DNA of 64,000 nucleotides from Roseomonas marmotae (GCF_017654485.1 NZ_CP061094.1:1-64000); one strand, 5' to 3'. Shown: positions 27,566 to 37,622, counted from the first letter of the stretch. Numbers and translations: made by a program. The notes: generated by a model not told the origin, from the letters alone.

Positions 27566-28324
27566 GTGGCGGCATACGGATCCGTGACTTCCGCCATCAT
27601 CCTGGCCGCCGGCGTGGGGCGCCGCCTGGGCGTGGATCAGACAAAGCCCAAGATTCTGCTGGAGTTCGGGGGCGAGAGCCTGCTCTCCCGCCATCTTTCC
27701 GCATTGGGGCGGCACGGCATCGAGCATGTCGCCATCACGGTTGGATACAAGCAGGACCTGATCGTCGCCGAAACCGAGCGTCTCGGCTGGCACGGGCGCG
27801 TGCGCTTCGTGCGGAATCCCGACTATCGCAAGGGCAGCCTGCTGTCTCTGGCCGTGCAGGAGGAGGCTTTGCGCGCCGGCGAGCCGCTGCTGCTGATGGA
27901 TGGCGATGTTCTCTATGACGACCGTATGATTGCGGCGCTGGTCGAGGCGCGAGGGGAGAACATTCTTCTCCTGGACCGCGAAGTCGAACCCGGTGACGAA
28001 CCTGTGAAGATATGTTTTCGCGGGGAAACGATTGTTGATTTCCGCAAGATCCCCGAACATGCGCATGACTCGTTTGGGGAATCGGTGGGATTTTTCCGTT
28101 TGTCGCCAGACATGGCCTCGCGCCTTGCCGATCGCTGCGCCGCGCATATCGGCGCCGGACATCTTCATCTCGAGTATGAGGAAGCCTTGCGCGACCTGAT
28201 GCTGGCGGAGCCGCACCGGTTCACGGCGCGCGATGTCACCGGACTTCCCTGGGTGGAGATCGATTTCCCCGCCGATGTCACGCGGGCGCGTGGCGAAATT
28301 CTGGCGCAGTTGCAGGTTGCGTGA
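27566..28324 (+). CDS. Nucleotidyltransferase, phosphocholine cytidylyltransferase-like
   Basis: A 252-residue MobA/LicC-type NTP transferase. The canonical nucleotide loop [12 protein letters not shown] is followed by [15 protein letters not shown], and MDGDVLYDD gives the metal site near residue 113. It resembles phosphocholine and related cytidylyltransferases. The start is GTG at 27566, after an AGGGA stretch. Divergent from the mutase-nucleotidyltransferase fusion across the 17-bp palindrome, it likely activates AEP or a related head group with CTP. The nucleotide and substrate are inferred. Confidence 0.83.
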   Translation: MAAYGSVTSAIILAAGVGRRLGVDQTKPKILLEFGGESLLSRHLSALGRHGIEHVAITVGYKQDLIVAETERLGWHGRVRFVRNPDYRKGSLLSLAVQEEALRAGEPLLLMDGDVLYDDRMIAALVEARGENILLLDREVEPGDEPVKICFRGETIVDFRKIPEHAHDSFGESVGFFRLSPDMASRLADRCAAHIGAGHLHLEYEEALRDLMLAEPHRFTARDVTGLPWVEIDFPADVTRARGEILAQLQVA

Positions 28325-28546
28325 CGCGCTTCGGCATTGACGTGGAAGAGAGGGATGTTCCCCTCATATCGCAACGCCCGCCCGGACCAGCGAGGGATCT
28401 CGTCACAATGAGTGGCGGGCTCGCTTTAGGACGCTGCTCGCGACAGATGCCGGGTTACCCTGCTCGTGATGCGGTATCCAGGTCTGGCTATGACCTGGCG
28501 GCCTCTCGCCGTGCCGGCACGCCGTTAGGATGAGGCGACAGATAGA

Positions 28547-29470
28547 TTGAACCGGGAATACGCCGTGACCCTTCTTGCTTCGCCTCTGTTCGATTCCCTG
28601 TCCATCGCCGCCTTAGAAATAGAGGAGGCGCTGGAGACGTTGTTGCCGCCGGAGGAGGGGCCGGAGGCGCGTCTGGCGGCGGCCATGCGCTATGCGACGC
28701 TGGGTGGTGGCAAGCGGCTGCGCGGCTTTCTGGTGCTGGAGAGCGCGCGGCCCTTCGGCGTGGCGCGGGCCAGCGCCCTGCGCGTCGCCGCCGCGGTCGA
28801 GATGCTGCACGCCTATTCGCTGGTGCATGACGACCTGCCGGCGATGGACAATGACGAGCTGCGCCGCGGCAAGCCCACCACCCACCGCGCCTTCGGGGAG
28901 GCGACCGCCATCCTGGCCGGCGACGCGCTGCAGGCCCATGCCTTCGCGGTGCTGGCGGATGAGGACACGCATTCCGACACCGCCGTGCGGGTGGAGCTGC
29001 TGCGCCGCCTGGCCATCGCCGCCGGGCCGCGCGGCATGTGCGGCGGCCAGATGCTGGACATGCTGGCCGAGGAGGGGGCGGAGCCGCCGACCGAGGCCTC
29101 CATCGGCCGGCTCCAGCTGCTCAAGACCGGCAAGCTGATCGAATTCGCGGCCGAGGCCGGGGCGATCCTGGGCAAGGCGCCCTCGCCGCTGCGGCATGCG
29201 CTCTGCGCCTATGGCCGCGACCTCGGCGCCGCCTTCCAGATCGCCGACGACGTGCTGGACGCGACCGCGACGGCCGAGGAGACCGGCAAGGCCACCGGCA
29301 AGGATGCCGGGGCCGGCAAGGCCACCCTGGTCGGGCTGCTGGGGCTGGAGCGGGCCCGCGCGCAGGCGGAACGACTGGCGGCCCAGGCGCGCGACCATCT
29401 CGACAGCCTGGGGGAGCGCGCCGATCTCTTGAGGATGCTGGCCGGCTACACCATCGCCCGGAGATCCTGA
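28547..29470 (+). CDS. ispA: Farnesyl diphosphate synthase
   Basis: A 307-residue trans-isoprenyl diphosphate synthase supplying FPP to Hpn[15 protein letters not shown], the first aspartate-rich motif DDLPAMDND near residue 101 and the second, [20 protein letters not shown], are present. The residues before the first motif suit a C15 product. The TTG at 28547 gives the longest form; a GTG six codons later (28565), after GGGAA, is equally possible. Its TGA overlaps the dxs ATG by one base, so it forms an isoprenoid-supply pair with dxs. Confidence 0.93.
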   Translation: MNREYAVTLLASPLFDSLSIAALEIEEALETLLPPEEGPEARLAAAMRYATLGGGKRLRGFLVLESARPFGVARASALRVAAAVEMLHAYSLVHDDLPAMDNDELRRGKPTTHRAFGEATAILAGDALQAHAFAVLADEDTHSDTAVRVELLRRLAIAAGPRGMCGGQMLDMLAEEGAEPPTEASIGRLQLLKTGKLIEFAAEAGAILGKAPSPLRHALCAYGRDLGAAFQIADDVLDATATAEETGKATGKDAGAGKATLVGLLGLERARAQAERLAAQARDHLDSLGERADLLRMLAGYTIARRS

Positions 29471-31435
29471 TGGCTCAGTCCCCGACCCCCCCGGCGGCCA
29501 ATCCCCGCCCGGTGACGCCGTTGCTGGACCGCATCCGCACGCCCGCCGACCTCAAGAACTTCTCCGCCGACCAGCTGCGGCAGGTGGCGGATGAGCTGCG
29601 GGCGGAGACGGTGCATGCCGTCAGCCAGACCGGCGGGCATCTCGGTGCCTCGCTGGGCGTGGTGGAGCTGACGGTCGCCATCCATGCCATCTTCGACACG
29701 CCGCGCGACCGGCTGATCTGGGATGTCGGCCACCAGGCCTATCCGCACAAGATCCTGACCGGCGGCGCGACCGCATCCGCAGCCTGCGCCAGGGCGGCGG
29801 CCTCTCCGGCTTCACCCGCCGCAGCGAGAGCGAATACGACCCCTTCGGCGCGCGCATTCCTCCACCTCCATCTCGGCCGGGCTGGGCATGGCAGTGGCCC
29901 GCGACCTGCTGCGCGGCCGCCGCAACGAGCAGAACGTCATCGCCGTGATCGGCGACGGCGCCATGAGCGCGGGCATGGCCTATGAGGCCATGAACAACGC
30001 GGGCGCCATGCGCTCCCGCCTGATCGTGGTGCTGAACGACAACGACATGTCGATCGCGCCGCCGGTGGGCGCCATGTCGGCCTATCTCTCCCGCCTGATC
30101 TCCTCCCGCCCCTTCCTGACGCTGCGGGAGGTGATGGCCAAGCTCGCCCGCCGCTTCCCCGCGCCGCTGGAGCGCGCGGCGCGGCGCGCCGATGAATTCG
30201 CCCGCGGCATGCTGACCGGCGGCACGCTGTTCGAGGAGCTGGGCTTCTACTATGTCGGCCCGGTGGACGGGCATAACCTGGACCACCTGCTGCCGCTGCT
30301 GCGCAACCTGCGCGACGCCGAGAGCGGCCCGCCGGTGCTGCTGCATGTCGTGACGCAGAAGGGCAAGGGCTATGCGCCCGCCGAGGCCAGCGCCGACAAG
30401 TATCACGCGGTGGCCAAGTTCAACGTCGTCACCGGCACCCAGGCCAAGGCGCCCCCCGGCCCGCCGACCTATACGAAGGTCTTCGCCCAGTCGCTGGTCG
30501 CCGAGGCCGAGCGGGACGAGAAGATCGTCGCCATCACCGCCGCCATGCCCTCCGGCACCGGGCTGGACCTGTTCCAGAAGCGCTTCCCGCGCCGCAGCTT
30601 CGACGTGGGCATCGCCGAGCAGCATGCCGTGACCTTCGCGGCCGGCATGGCGACGGAAGGGATCAAGCCCTTCGTGGCGATCTATTCCACCTTCCTCCAG
30701 CGCGCCTATGACCAGGTGGTGCATGACGTGGCGCTGCAGAAGCTGCCGGTGCGCTTCGCGCTGGACCGCGCCGGGCTGGTCGGCGCCGATGGCGCCACCC
30801 ATGCCGGCGCCTATGACATCGCCTATCTCGGCTGCATCCCGGAGATGGTGCTGATGGCGCCGGCCGATGAGGTGGAGCTGGCGCATATGGTGGCCACCGC
30901 CGCCGGCCATGACGCGGGGCCCATCGCCTTCCGCTTCCCGCGCGGCGAGGGCTTCGGGCTGGAGAGCGTGCCGGCGCGCGGCACGCGGCTGGAGATCGGC
31001 CGCGGCCGCATCCTGCGCGAGGGCGAGACCGTCGCCCTGCTGAGCTACGGCACCCGCCTGCAGGAAGCCCTGCAGGCCGCCGCCGAGCTGGCGGCGCATG
31101 GCCTCTCCTGCACCGTGGCCGATGCCCGCTTCGCCAAGCCGCTGGACACCGCCCTGGTGGAGCGGCTGGCGCGGGAGCACGAGGTGCTGGTGACGCTGGA
31201 GGAAGGCTCGGCCTGCGGCTTCGGCGCGCTGGTCATGCAGCACCTGGCCTGGCGCGGCGCCTTCGATGCCGGACTGAAATTCCGTCCGATGTGCCTGCCA
31301 GACATCTTCATCGACCACGACACGCCAAAGGCGCAATACGACGCCGCCGGGCTCTCCGCACGCTCCATCGTCGACACCGTCCTGGCAGCGCTGGGAGGCG
31401 CGAGTCAGGCGGCGAATGTTTCCTCACGCCGCTGA
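29470..31435 (+). pseudogene. dxs: 1-deoxy-D-xylulose-5-phosphate synthase, interrupted by two frameshifts
   Basis: Dxs condenses pyruvate and glyceraldehyde-3-phosphate in the first MEP step. The N-terminus reads normally to [15 protein letters not shown] missing base near 29761-29766 then shifts the frame, and another near 29848-29855 shifts it again. From about 29860 the sequence is normal ([29 protein letters not shown]) to the end. The intervening bases still encode the expected [23 protein letters not shown] in another frame, and the rest shows no decay. So these are either very recent mutations or assembly errors in GC-rich sequence. Coupled to ispA. Confidence 0.88.
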
Positions 31436-31447
31436 TACTTCCGGTCC

Positions 31448-34057
31448 ATGACCATGCCGAGCCGCCCAGAGGGACCCTCTTCTCTGGCGCGCGTTGTCAC
31501 TATCAGCACGCGCCACGCCTGGGTCACGGTGCTGTTGGCGGTCCTGCTTGCCGCTGCGGCGCTGTTCTACACAGCGCGTAACTTTGCCATCACGACCGAT
31601 ACGGCGGAGTTGATCTCCACCGATCTCGACTGGCGAAAGCGGGAACTGTCTTTCGATGCCGCCTTCCCCCAGCTGGACGATCTGATCCTGGTCGTGATCG
31701 ACGGCCGGACACCGGAACTGGCCGACGCCGCATCCCAACGCCTCGCCACGGCATTGCGCGGGCAGCCTGGCCTGTTCCGCAGTGTGCGGCAGCCGGATGG
31801 TGGCGCCTTCCTGGAACGAAACGGGCTGCTGATGTTGCCGGAAGCCGAGGTGGAGAAAGCCACTTCGCAACTGGTCAATGCACAGCCTTTCCTTGGCCCG
31901 CTGGCGCTTGATCCCAGTTTGCGCGGCGCTCTCGGTAGCTTGTCGACGGCGCTTGAGGGGGTCGAACGCGGCGAGACCACCCTGGCCAATCTGCAGCCGG
32001 GCATCAACGCCTTCGCGCGAACCTTCGAAGATGTCCTGGCCGGGCAACCGGCCTTCTTCTCCTGGCGCAGCCTGATCGCGGACACGGCACCCACCCGGCG
32101 GGAGACGCGGCGCATTCTGCTGGTGCAGCCGGTGATGGATTTCACCGCTCTCCAGCCCGGTGCCGCTGCCGGCCGCGCAATCCGCAGCATCGCCGCCAAA
32201 GAGGGGGTGACGCCGGACCAGGGCGTGACCGTGCGCCTGACAGGGCCCGTGCCCCTGGCCGATGAGGAATTCGCCACGCTGGCCGAGGATGCGGAACTGG
32301 TAACGGCCGTCATGCTGGCCGCCCTCATCGGCATTCTCTGGCTGGCCGTGCGCTCGGGGCGCGTGGTGGTTGCGATCCTGATCACGACATTGCTCGGGCT
32401 GGTGATGACGACGGGGCTGGGCCTGCTGGCCACTGGGCGGTTCAACCTGATTTCCGTCGCGTTCATCCCGCTTTTCGTCGGGCTGGGGATCGATTTCAGC
32501 ATCCAGTTCAGCATCCGCTTCCTGGCCGAACGGGTGGGGCAGCCAGATACGGCATCGGCGCTGGCGGCGGCGGGCCGGAGTGTTGGGCGCGGCTTGGCGC
32601 TGTCCTCCGCCGCGATTGGGCTGGGCTTCTTCGCCTTCCTGCCGACGAGCTATCTGGGCGTGGCGGAACTGGGCGCGATCTCTGGCCTGGGCATGATCAT
32701 CGCGTTCGCGCTCAGCGTCACACTGCTGCCCGCGCTGCTCATGCTTCTGGCTTCGCGTAGCGCAGGAATGGCGGAGCCGGGCTTTCCGGCGCTCGCCCCG
32801 GTTGAGGCCTGGCTGCGCCGCCGCCGTGGGCTCGTGTTGGCGGGCGGGGGTGCGACCGCCATTGTGTGTCTGGCGCTGCTGCCCTTCGTGCGGTTCGATT
32901 TCAATCCGCTGCATCTCCGCAGCGAGCGCGTGGAATCGATGTCCACGCTCCATGACCTCATGACGGACCCGGACCGCAGCCCCAACAGCCTGACTCTTCT
33001 GGCCAACACCCCGGAAGAAGCGCGGGCCCTCGCGCGACAGTTGGAGGAACTGCCGGAAGTGGGTCGCACCGTCACGCTGACCGATCTGGTACCGGCGGCG
33101 CAGGACGAGAAACTCGCTCTCATCGCCGATGCCGGCATGTTCCTGACCCCCGTGCTGGAAGGGATAGCCCCCCAGCCACCACCCTCGGACGCGGATCTCA
33201 GGGAGAGCCTGGCCCGCACCGCGGCGGCCTTGCGGGCGGCGGCAGGTCAGGGCACCGGCCCCCCGGCAGAGACCGCCGGAAAGCTCGCCGGATTGCTTGA
33301 GGCCCTGCGGGATGCAAGCCCCGAGATCCGCGCCAAGGCGGCTGAGGCTGTTGTGATGCCGCTGCGCGTCGTGTTGGATCAGACCCGTGCGTTGCTCTCC
33401 TCCGGCCCCATCACGCTGGAGGATCTGCCGGATGACCTGAAGGCAGATTGGGTCGCGCGCGATGGCCGCATCCGTGTCCAGGTCTTCCCGCATTCCGGTG
33501 CGGAGGATGATGCCTCTCTCGGCCGCTTTGCCGCCGCCGTCCAACGTGTCGAGCCGGAGGCGACGGGGGTTCCGATCTCGATCCGTGCCGCCGGGGACAT
33601 GATCGTCACGGCCTTCCTGCAGGCCGGGCTCTTCGCGGGCATCGCCATCACGCTGCTGCTGGCGGTCGTTCTGCGTCGGGTGCGGGATGTCATCCTGACC
33701 TTGGTGCCGGTCCTGCTCAGCGGATTGCTCACCCTTGCCAGTTGCGCGGCGCTGGACCTGCCTCTGAACTTCGCAAACATCATCGCATTGCCGCTGCTGT
33801 TCGGTGTCGGCGTAGCCTTCAACATCTATTTCGTCATGGCCTGGCGGAATGGCGAGACGCACCTGCTGCAATCAAGCCTGACCCGTGCCGTGGTGTTTAG
33901 CGCATTGACGACGGCGACGGCCTTTGGTGCACTCTGGCTTTCCAGCCATCCAGGTACCGCCAGCATGGGGCGGCTTCTGATGCTGTCCCTGGGCTGGGAA
34001 TTGCTGGTCACGCTGCTCTTCCGCCCGGCATTGCTGGCGCGTCCGGCGCGGGCATGA
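31448..34057 (+). CDS. hpnN: HpnN, RND-type hopanoid transporter
   Basis: An 869-residue inner-membrane RND protein. There is one N-terminal membrane segment, a large periplasmic domain (residues 45-285) and an SSD/MMPL-type bundle (LVTAVMLAALIGILWLAV, FIPLFVGLGIDFSIQFSIRF). A second periplasmic domain and a second bundle close with NIIALPLLFGVGVAFNIYFV. HpnN moves hopanoids from the inner to the outer membrane. It starts 12 bases after dxs and overlaps mlaA by four bases, so it belongs to the same transcription unit. Confidence 0.93.
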   Translation: MTMPSRPEGPSSLARVVTISTRHAWVTVLLAVLLAAAALFYTARNFAITTDTAELISTDLDWRKRELSFDAAFPQLDDLILVVIDGRTPELADAASQRLATALRGQPGLFRSVRQPDGGAFLERNGLLMLPEAEVEKATSQLVNAQPFLGPLALDPSLRGALGSLSTALEGVERGETTLANLQPGINAFARTFEDVLAGQPAFFSWRSLIADTAPTRRETRRILLVQPVMDFTALQPGAAAGRAIRSIAAKEGVTPDQGVTVRLTGPVPLADEEFATLAEDAELVTAVMLAALIGILWLAVRSGRVVVAILITTLLGLVMTTGLGLLATGRFNLISVAFIPLFVGLGIDFSIQFSIRFLAERVGQPDTASALAAAGRSVGRGLALSSAAIGLGFFAFLPTSYLGVAELGAISGLGMIIAFALSVTLLPALLMLLASRSAGMAEPGFPALAPVEAWLRRRRGLVLAGGGATAIVCLALLPFVRFDFNPLHLRSERVESMSTLHDLMTDPDRSPNSLTLLANTPEEARALARQLEELPEVGRTVTLTDLVPAAQDEKLALIADAGMFLTPVLEGIAPQPPPSDADLRESLARTAAALRAAAGQGTGPPAETAGKLAGLLEALRDASPEIRAKAAEAVVMPLRVVLDQTRALLSSGPITLEDLPDDLKADWVARDGRIRVQVFPHSGAEDDASLGRFAAAVQRVEPEATGVPISIRAAGDMIVTAFLQAGLFAGIAITLLLAVVLRRVRDVILTLVPVLLSGLLTLASCAALDLPLNFANIIALPLLFGVGVAFNIYFVMAWRNGETHLLQSSLTRAVVFSALTTATAFGALWLSSHPGTASMGRLLMLSLGWELLVTLLFRPALLARPARA

Positions 34058-34860
34058 TGTCACGGCATCGTGCGCAGGCGGAAGCTCCTGCTGCGGCCGG
34101 CCTCACCTATGCTATGGCTATGCGCGGCCTTCGCCTCCTGCCGGTTTTGGCAATGCTGCTGGCCTTGGGTGCCTGCGCGAGCAGGGGAACTGGCTCGCCG
34201 CCGCCGACGGCGGGAGACCCGCTGGAGCCGCTCAACCGCGACGTCCTGGCATTCAACACGGCCATCGATGATGCTGCGATCCAGCCGGTGGCGATGGGCT
34301 ACCGCAAGGTCGTGCCGAGCTATGGCCGCCGCCGCGTCCGCGCCTTCCTTGACAACCTCGATGAGCCGCGCATCTTCGTCAATCAGCTGCTGCAATTCCG
34401 GCCCCTCGGGGCGGCGGAGACGATGCTGCGATTCGTCTTCAACTCCACTGTCGGCGTCGGCGGTCTTTACGATGTCGCGACCGATTGGGGCCTGGGCCGC
34501 CATCAGGGCGATTTTGGTCAGACCCTATGGGTCTGGGGCGTGGGGGATGGGCCCTATCTGGTGCTCCCCGTGGCCGGGCCTTCCAATGCGCGTGACCTGG
34601 TCGGACGGGTTGGCGACGGCTTCATGAATCCCTTCAACTGGCTGCTGCCCCTCGATCTCTCCCTCACGCGCGCCGGGGTTGATGGCATCGATGTGCGGGA
34701 GCAGAATATAGAGGGACTGGACGAATTGCGGACCGGCTCGCTCGACTACTACGCGCGGCTCCGCAGCGTGTGGCAGCAGCAGCGCGACGCGCAGCTTGGC
34801 CGTAGCGGCGCCACTCCTGACGCAGTGGATGTGCTGGAAGATCCCGGCGCCACGCCCTAG
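34054..34860 (+). CDS. mlaA: MlaA/VacJ-family outer-membrane lipoprotein
   Basis: A 268-residue protein with a lipoprotein signal (LLPVLAMLLALGAC, lipobox cysteine near residue 41) and a MlaA domain from DPLEPLNRDVLAFN onward. RFVFNSTVGVGGLYDVA and GVGDGPYLVLPVAGPS are family hallmarks. MlaA sits in the outer membrane and removes misplaced phospholipids. Next to hpnN it fits an envelope-lipid transport role. The ATG at 34054 overlaps hpnN by four bases, but a start near residue 20 (MAMRGLRLLPV) would give a more typical signal peptide. HpnM, its MlaC-like partner, lies 8.7 kb away. Confidence 0.9.
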   Translation: MMSRHRAQAEAPAAAGLTYAMAMRGLRLLPVLAMLLALGACASRGTGSPPPTAGDPLEPLNRDVLAFNTAIDDAAIQPVAMGYRKVVPSYGRRRVRAFLDNLDEPRIFVNQLLQFRPLGAAETMLRFVFNSTVGVGGLYDVATDWGLGRHQGDFGQTLWVWGVGDGPYLVLPVAGPSNARDLVGRVGDGFMNPFNWLLPLDLSLTRAGVDGIDVREQNIEGLDELRTGSLDYYARLRSVWQQQRDAQLGRSGATPDAVDVLEDPGATP

Positions 34861-35341
34861 CTGCCCGGTTGTGAGACCTCCTTGGCGTCCTCAGCAATGA
34901 GGCGTGCGCGGGCGATGTCCTCTGGTCCGGCTCGACCTTCAGGTGTTTCGGGTTTGGGGCGGGCGAGCTTTCGTCGCGTGCGGCCATCATAGCTTTGGAC
35001 ACGGTGCCGGCTGATGCAGGGCATGACGCCGCGCACAACCATCGCCTCTGCCGGGACGAACCCGGCATCGGCATCGCTTTCCTCGCGTCCTCTATCACCA
35101 GCAGTGGCACATCGAGAGCGGGTTCAGCCAACATGAACGCCGCCTCGGCTCCGCGCTGACTGCGCGCAGCCATCAGCCGCAGCGCCGCGAACTCATCCTG
35201 CGCGTCCTCACCCACAACCTCATGATCCTCAGATCCCGGCCAGGAAGGTTTCGACAGCGCATGCGGGCCTCAGTATCCGTGCAAGGTGCATCCGTGGAGG
35301 CCTCGCGCGGCGGCAAGGAGCGCACCATGCTGGGTGCGCTG
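34861..35341 (+). pseudogene. Gap with a transposase C-terminal remnant
   Basis: From about 35090 to 35225 one plus-strand frame reads YHQQWHIESGFSQHERRLGS, then ALTARSHQPQRRELILRVL and THNLM, the C-terminal end of a DDE transposase. Nothing upstream of it is recognisable, and it has no start. The rest of the gap between mlaA and the sulfide dehydrogenase gene (which reads towards it) shows nothing I can name. Confidence 0.55.
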
Positions 35342-36613
35342 TCAGCCGAACATGTCACGGGTGATGCTGGCGTACCAACCATCGGCGTGCAGAGCCTCCA
35401 GCCGCCGCTGCTCCGGCAGGTCACCACGCGGGGAGGTGCCGCCGGAGGCCGGCACCTCCGCGAAGCTTCGGCTCTCCGCATCCGCGTGGAAGATGTTCGC
35501 GACCGAGATCGCGTATTCCGGCCCGATATGGGAATAGCAGGTATTGACGAAGACCGGCTCCGGTGGGGCTTCTCCGCGGAGCAGGGCGGCAGCCGCGCCC
35601 ACTGCGGCTTTTGCCTCGGAACTGGCGAGGAAGCCGGATTTCGGCATGGGGCCGGGAAACATCGCGTCCCCTACCACATGGACGCCCGGCGCCAAGCGTG
35701 ACTCCAGCGTCCGTGGGTCCACGGACACCCAGCCCGTGCTATCGGCCAGCCCCGCGTCGGCCGCGATGGCGGCGGCCGATTGCGGCGGGATGACATTCGC
35801 CACGTCCACCCGGTGGCGGGTGCCGAACTCCGTCTCCAGCACCATGGCCTCAGGGTCCACGCGGACCACGCGCCCGTCATTCGTGGCGGAAACCCACTCG
35901 ACCATACCGGGATAGAGGGCCTGCCAGGCGTCCTGGAACAGCGCCTGCTTGGAAAAGGCATCCTTCGCATCGAGGGCCAGGATCTTGGAACGCGGCTTGT
36001 ACTTTGAGAGATAGCTGGCGATCAGGCTGATCCGCTCATAGGGGCCCGGAGGGCAGCGATAGGGATTGGGCGGGATGACAAGCCCGACGACGCCACCATC
36101 CGGCATGGCCTCCAGTTGCCGCCGCAGGAGCGTGATCTGCGCGCCGTCAGCGGCGATCCAGGCGTGGGGCATTCGTGCCGATGCGGCCTCGTCATAGCCC
36201 TCCAACGCGTCGTACCGCAGCGCGATGCCGGGTGAGAGGATCATGCGGTCGTAGAAGAGGGTCTCGCCGCCGCCTAAGCGCAGACGCCGCGCCACAGGGT
36301 CGAGGTGGACAGCGCGGTCATGGACCACCCGCACGCCCCTGGCACGCAGGCCTTCATATCCATGGGTGATGTCAGCGAGCGCGAGGTCGCCCGCGAGGAC
36401 GCGGTTGGAATAGGGGCAGGTGATGTAGGACCTCCGCTGCTCCACCAGCGTCACGTCCAGCCAGGGGTATTCGCGGCGCGCGTAGGATGCGGCAGTGGCG
36501 CCGCCGAAGCCACCGCCGACCACCAGCAGCCGGGCCGCGCCCTGCGCGCGGGCCAGCGCGGGCATGGCGAGAGTGGCGCCGAGGAGGACGCGGCGGGGAA
36601 GGGGAATGGTCAT
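35342..36613 (-). CDS. fccB: Flavocytochrome c sulfide dehydrogenase, flavoprotein subunit
   Basis: A 423-residue exported flavoprotein of the FCSD/SoxF type that oxidises sulfide in the periplasm and passes electrons to a cytochrome. A twin-arginine-like signal (PRRVLLGATLAMPALARA) precedes the FAD loop VVGGGFGGATAASYARR. SYITCPYSNRVLAGD holds one redox cysteine, and VFVNTCYSHIGPEYAISVAN begins the C-terminal FCSD flavin-binding domain. The start at 36613 overlaps the upstream cytochrome gene by four bases. It is the last gene of the sox operon. Confidence 0.91.
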   Translation of the reverse strand: MTIPLPRRVLLGATLAMPALARAQGAARLLVVGGGFGGATAASYARREYPWLDVTLVEQRRSYITCPYSNRVLAGDLALADITHGYEGLRARGVRVVHDRAVHLDPVARRLRLGGGETLFYDRMILSPGIALRYDALEGYDEAASARMPHAWIAADGAQITLLRRQLEAMPDGGVVGLVIPPNPYRCPPGPYERISLIASYLSKYKPRSKILALDAKDAFSKQALFQDAWQALYPGMVEWVSATNDGRVVRVDPEAMVLETEFGTRHRVDVANVIPPQSAAAIAADAGLADSTGWVSVDPRTLESRLAPGVHVVGDAMFPGPMPKSGFLASSEAKAAVGAAAALLRGEAPPEPVFVNTCYSHIGPEYAISVANIFHADAESRSFAEVPASGGTSPRGDLPEQRRLEALHADGWYASITRDMFG

Positions 36614-36888
36614 CGCAACCCCGAGAAATAGGCGGCGACGGCGGCGATCTCCGCCTCGGTATAGCCCCGCGCGATCCGGTTCATGATGGTCGCTGGCCGC
36701 TCGTTGGCGCGGAAGGCAGCCATGGCGGCGGTGAGTTCGGCCGTGTCCCGGCCCGCGAGGGGCGGCACCGTCCCGGATCCCCTGCCGCCCGGGCCGTGGC
36801 AGGTCACACAGCCCTCGGCCACGGGTTTCGCGGGCTGCGCCGGGGCGGCACCCGTGAAGAGAATGAGAAGCAGGGCCGCGCGGATCAT
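36610..36888 (-). CDS. Small monohaem cytochrome c, likely FccA-like partner
   Basis: A 92-residue secreted class I cytochrome c. A signal peptide (LLLILFTGAAPAQ) precedes one haem site, CVTCHGPGGRG. A methionine ligand is likely in NERPATIMNRIARGYTEAE, and the C-terminal helix reads IAAVAAYFSGLR. It lies between soxA and fccB with four-base overlaps on both sides, so it is probably the electron acceptor of the sulfide dehydrogenase. At this size it is a single-haem partner, smaller than dihaem FccA. Confidence 0.85.
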   Translation of the reverse strand: MIRAALLLILFTGAAPAQPAKPVAEGCVTCHGPGGRGSGTVPPLAGRDTAELTAAMAAFRANERPATIMNRIARGYTEAEIAAVAAYFSGLR

Positions 36889-37622
36889 CGCCGCAGCCCC
36901 GGCGCCTCGACCGGCAGCCCTTGCGCACGGCTCGCCAGGAAGAGCTCCAGCGTCAGGTATTCCTGCGATCCCAGGGAAAACTGCTCCGCCCGCACGCCCA
37001 GCGAGCAGGCCCGCAGGCGGCGATGCAGCGAGCCCATCGTGTTCCACTCCAGCCGGTAGGCCGGGTATCCGGTGCCGAGGCCATTGGAGATCACATCCCC
37101 CCGCAGCCGCCGGCCCGCATTGTCGTCGTGGCACTGGCCGCAGGAGAGGTTCAACTGTCCCTGCCGCGTCTCATAGAAGCGGCGCCCCTCCTCCAGGAAG
37201 GGAGCCGCCGGCCCATCTGTCGCGACCGCGACGGGCATTCCCCGGGATTGCAGCGCGATGGCGGCCGTCAGGGCCAGCAGTGCCTCACTTTCCCGGCCAA
37301 AGCTGGCCTCGCCCTGGTGCTGCGTCCGGCATCGTTCGATCCGCCCCTCCAGATCCAGAAGCTGGCCGTCCCTCGCAACCGCGGGATAGCGCGCCGCCAC
37401 CCCCGCCATGCCAGCGATGCCTCCGTGGCAGGCGGCGCAGGGCTTCTCCCCGGCCCGCCACAAGGCCTCGCCCTCCTCCACCCAGAGCCAGCCCGGGTGG
37501 CGGGAGGGGTCCTCCTGCGCCGCGCGGATCTCCGGAGAGAGATACTCCTGCGTCGGCCGCAGCTCGGCGGCCCCGAGGAGGATCGCGATGAGCGGCAGCA
37601 GCCCCCAGCGGGCGCGGGTCAC
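36885..37622 (-). CDS. soxA: SoxA, dihaem cytochrome subunit of SoxAX
   Basis: A 245-residue periplasmic c-type cytochrome that, with SoxX, attaches thiosulfate to the SoxY carrier. The haem motifs are CAACH near residue 62 and CGQCH near residue 160. A cysteine in LRRLRACSLGVRAEQ near residue 205 corresponds to the reactive haem-ligand cysteine of the family. GTG at 37622 overlaps the soxZ stop and leads into a signal-like stretch (RWGLLPLIAILLGAAE). It overlaps the next cytochrome gene by four bases. Confidence 0.9.
   Translation of the reverse strand: MTRARWGLLPLIAILLGAAELRPTQEYLSPEIRAAQEDPSRHPGWLWVEEGEALWRAGEKPCAACHGGIAGMAGVAARYPAVARDGQLLDLEGRIERCRTQHQGEASFGRESEALLALTAAIALQSRGMPVAVATDGPAAPFLEEGRRFYETRQGQLNLSCGQCHDDNAGRRLRGDVISNGLGTGYPAYRLEWNTMGSLHRRLRACSLGVRAEQFSLGSQEYLTLELFLASRAQGLPVEAPGLRR

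Noticed and set aside
28321..28533. 70-codon frame overlapping the end of the second nucleotidyltransferase
   Set aside because: No family resemblance, and the arginine/glycine-rich composition is typical of chance frames here.
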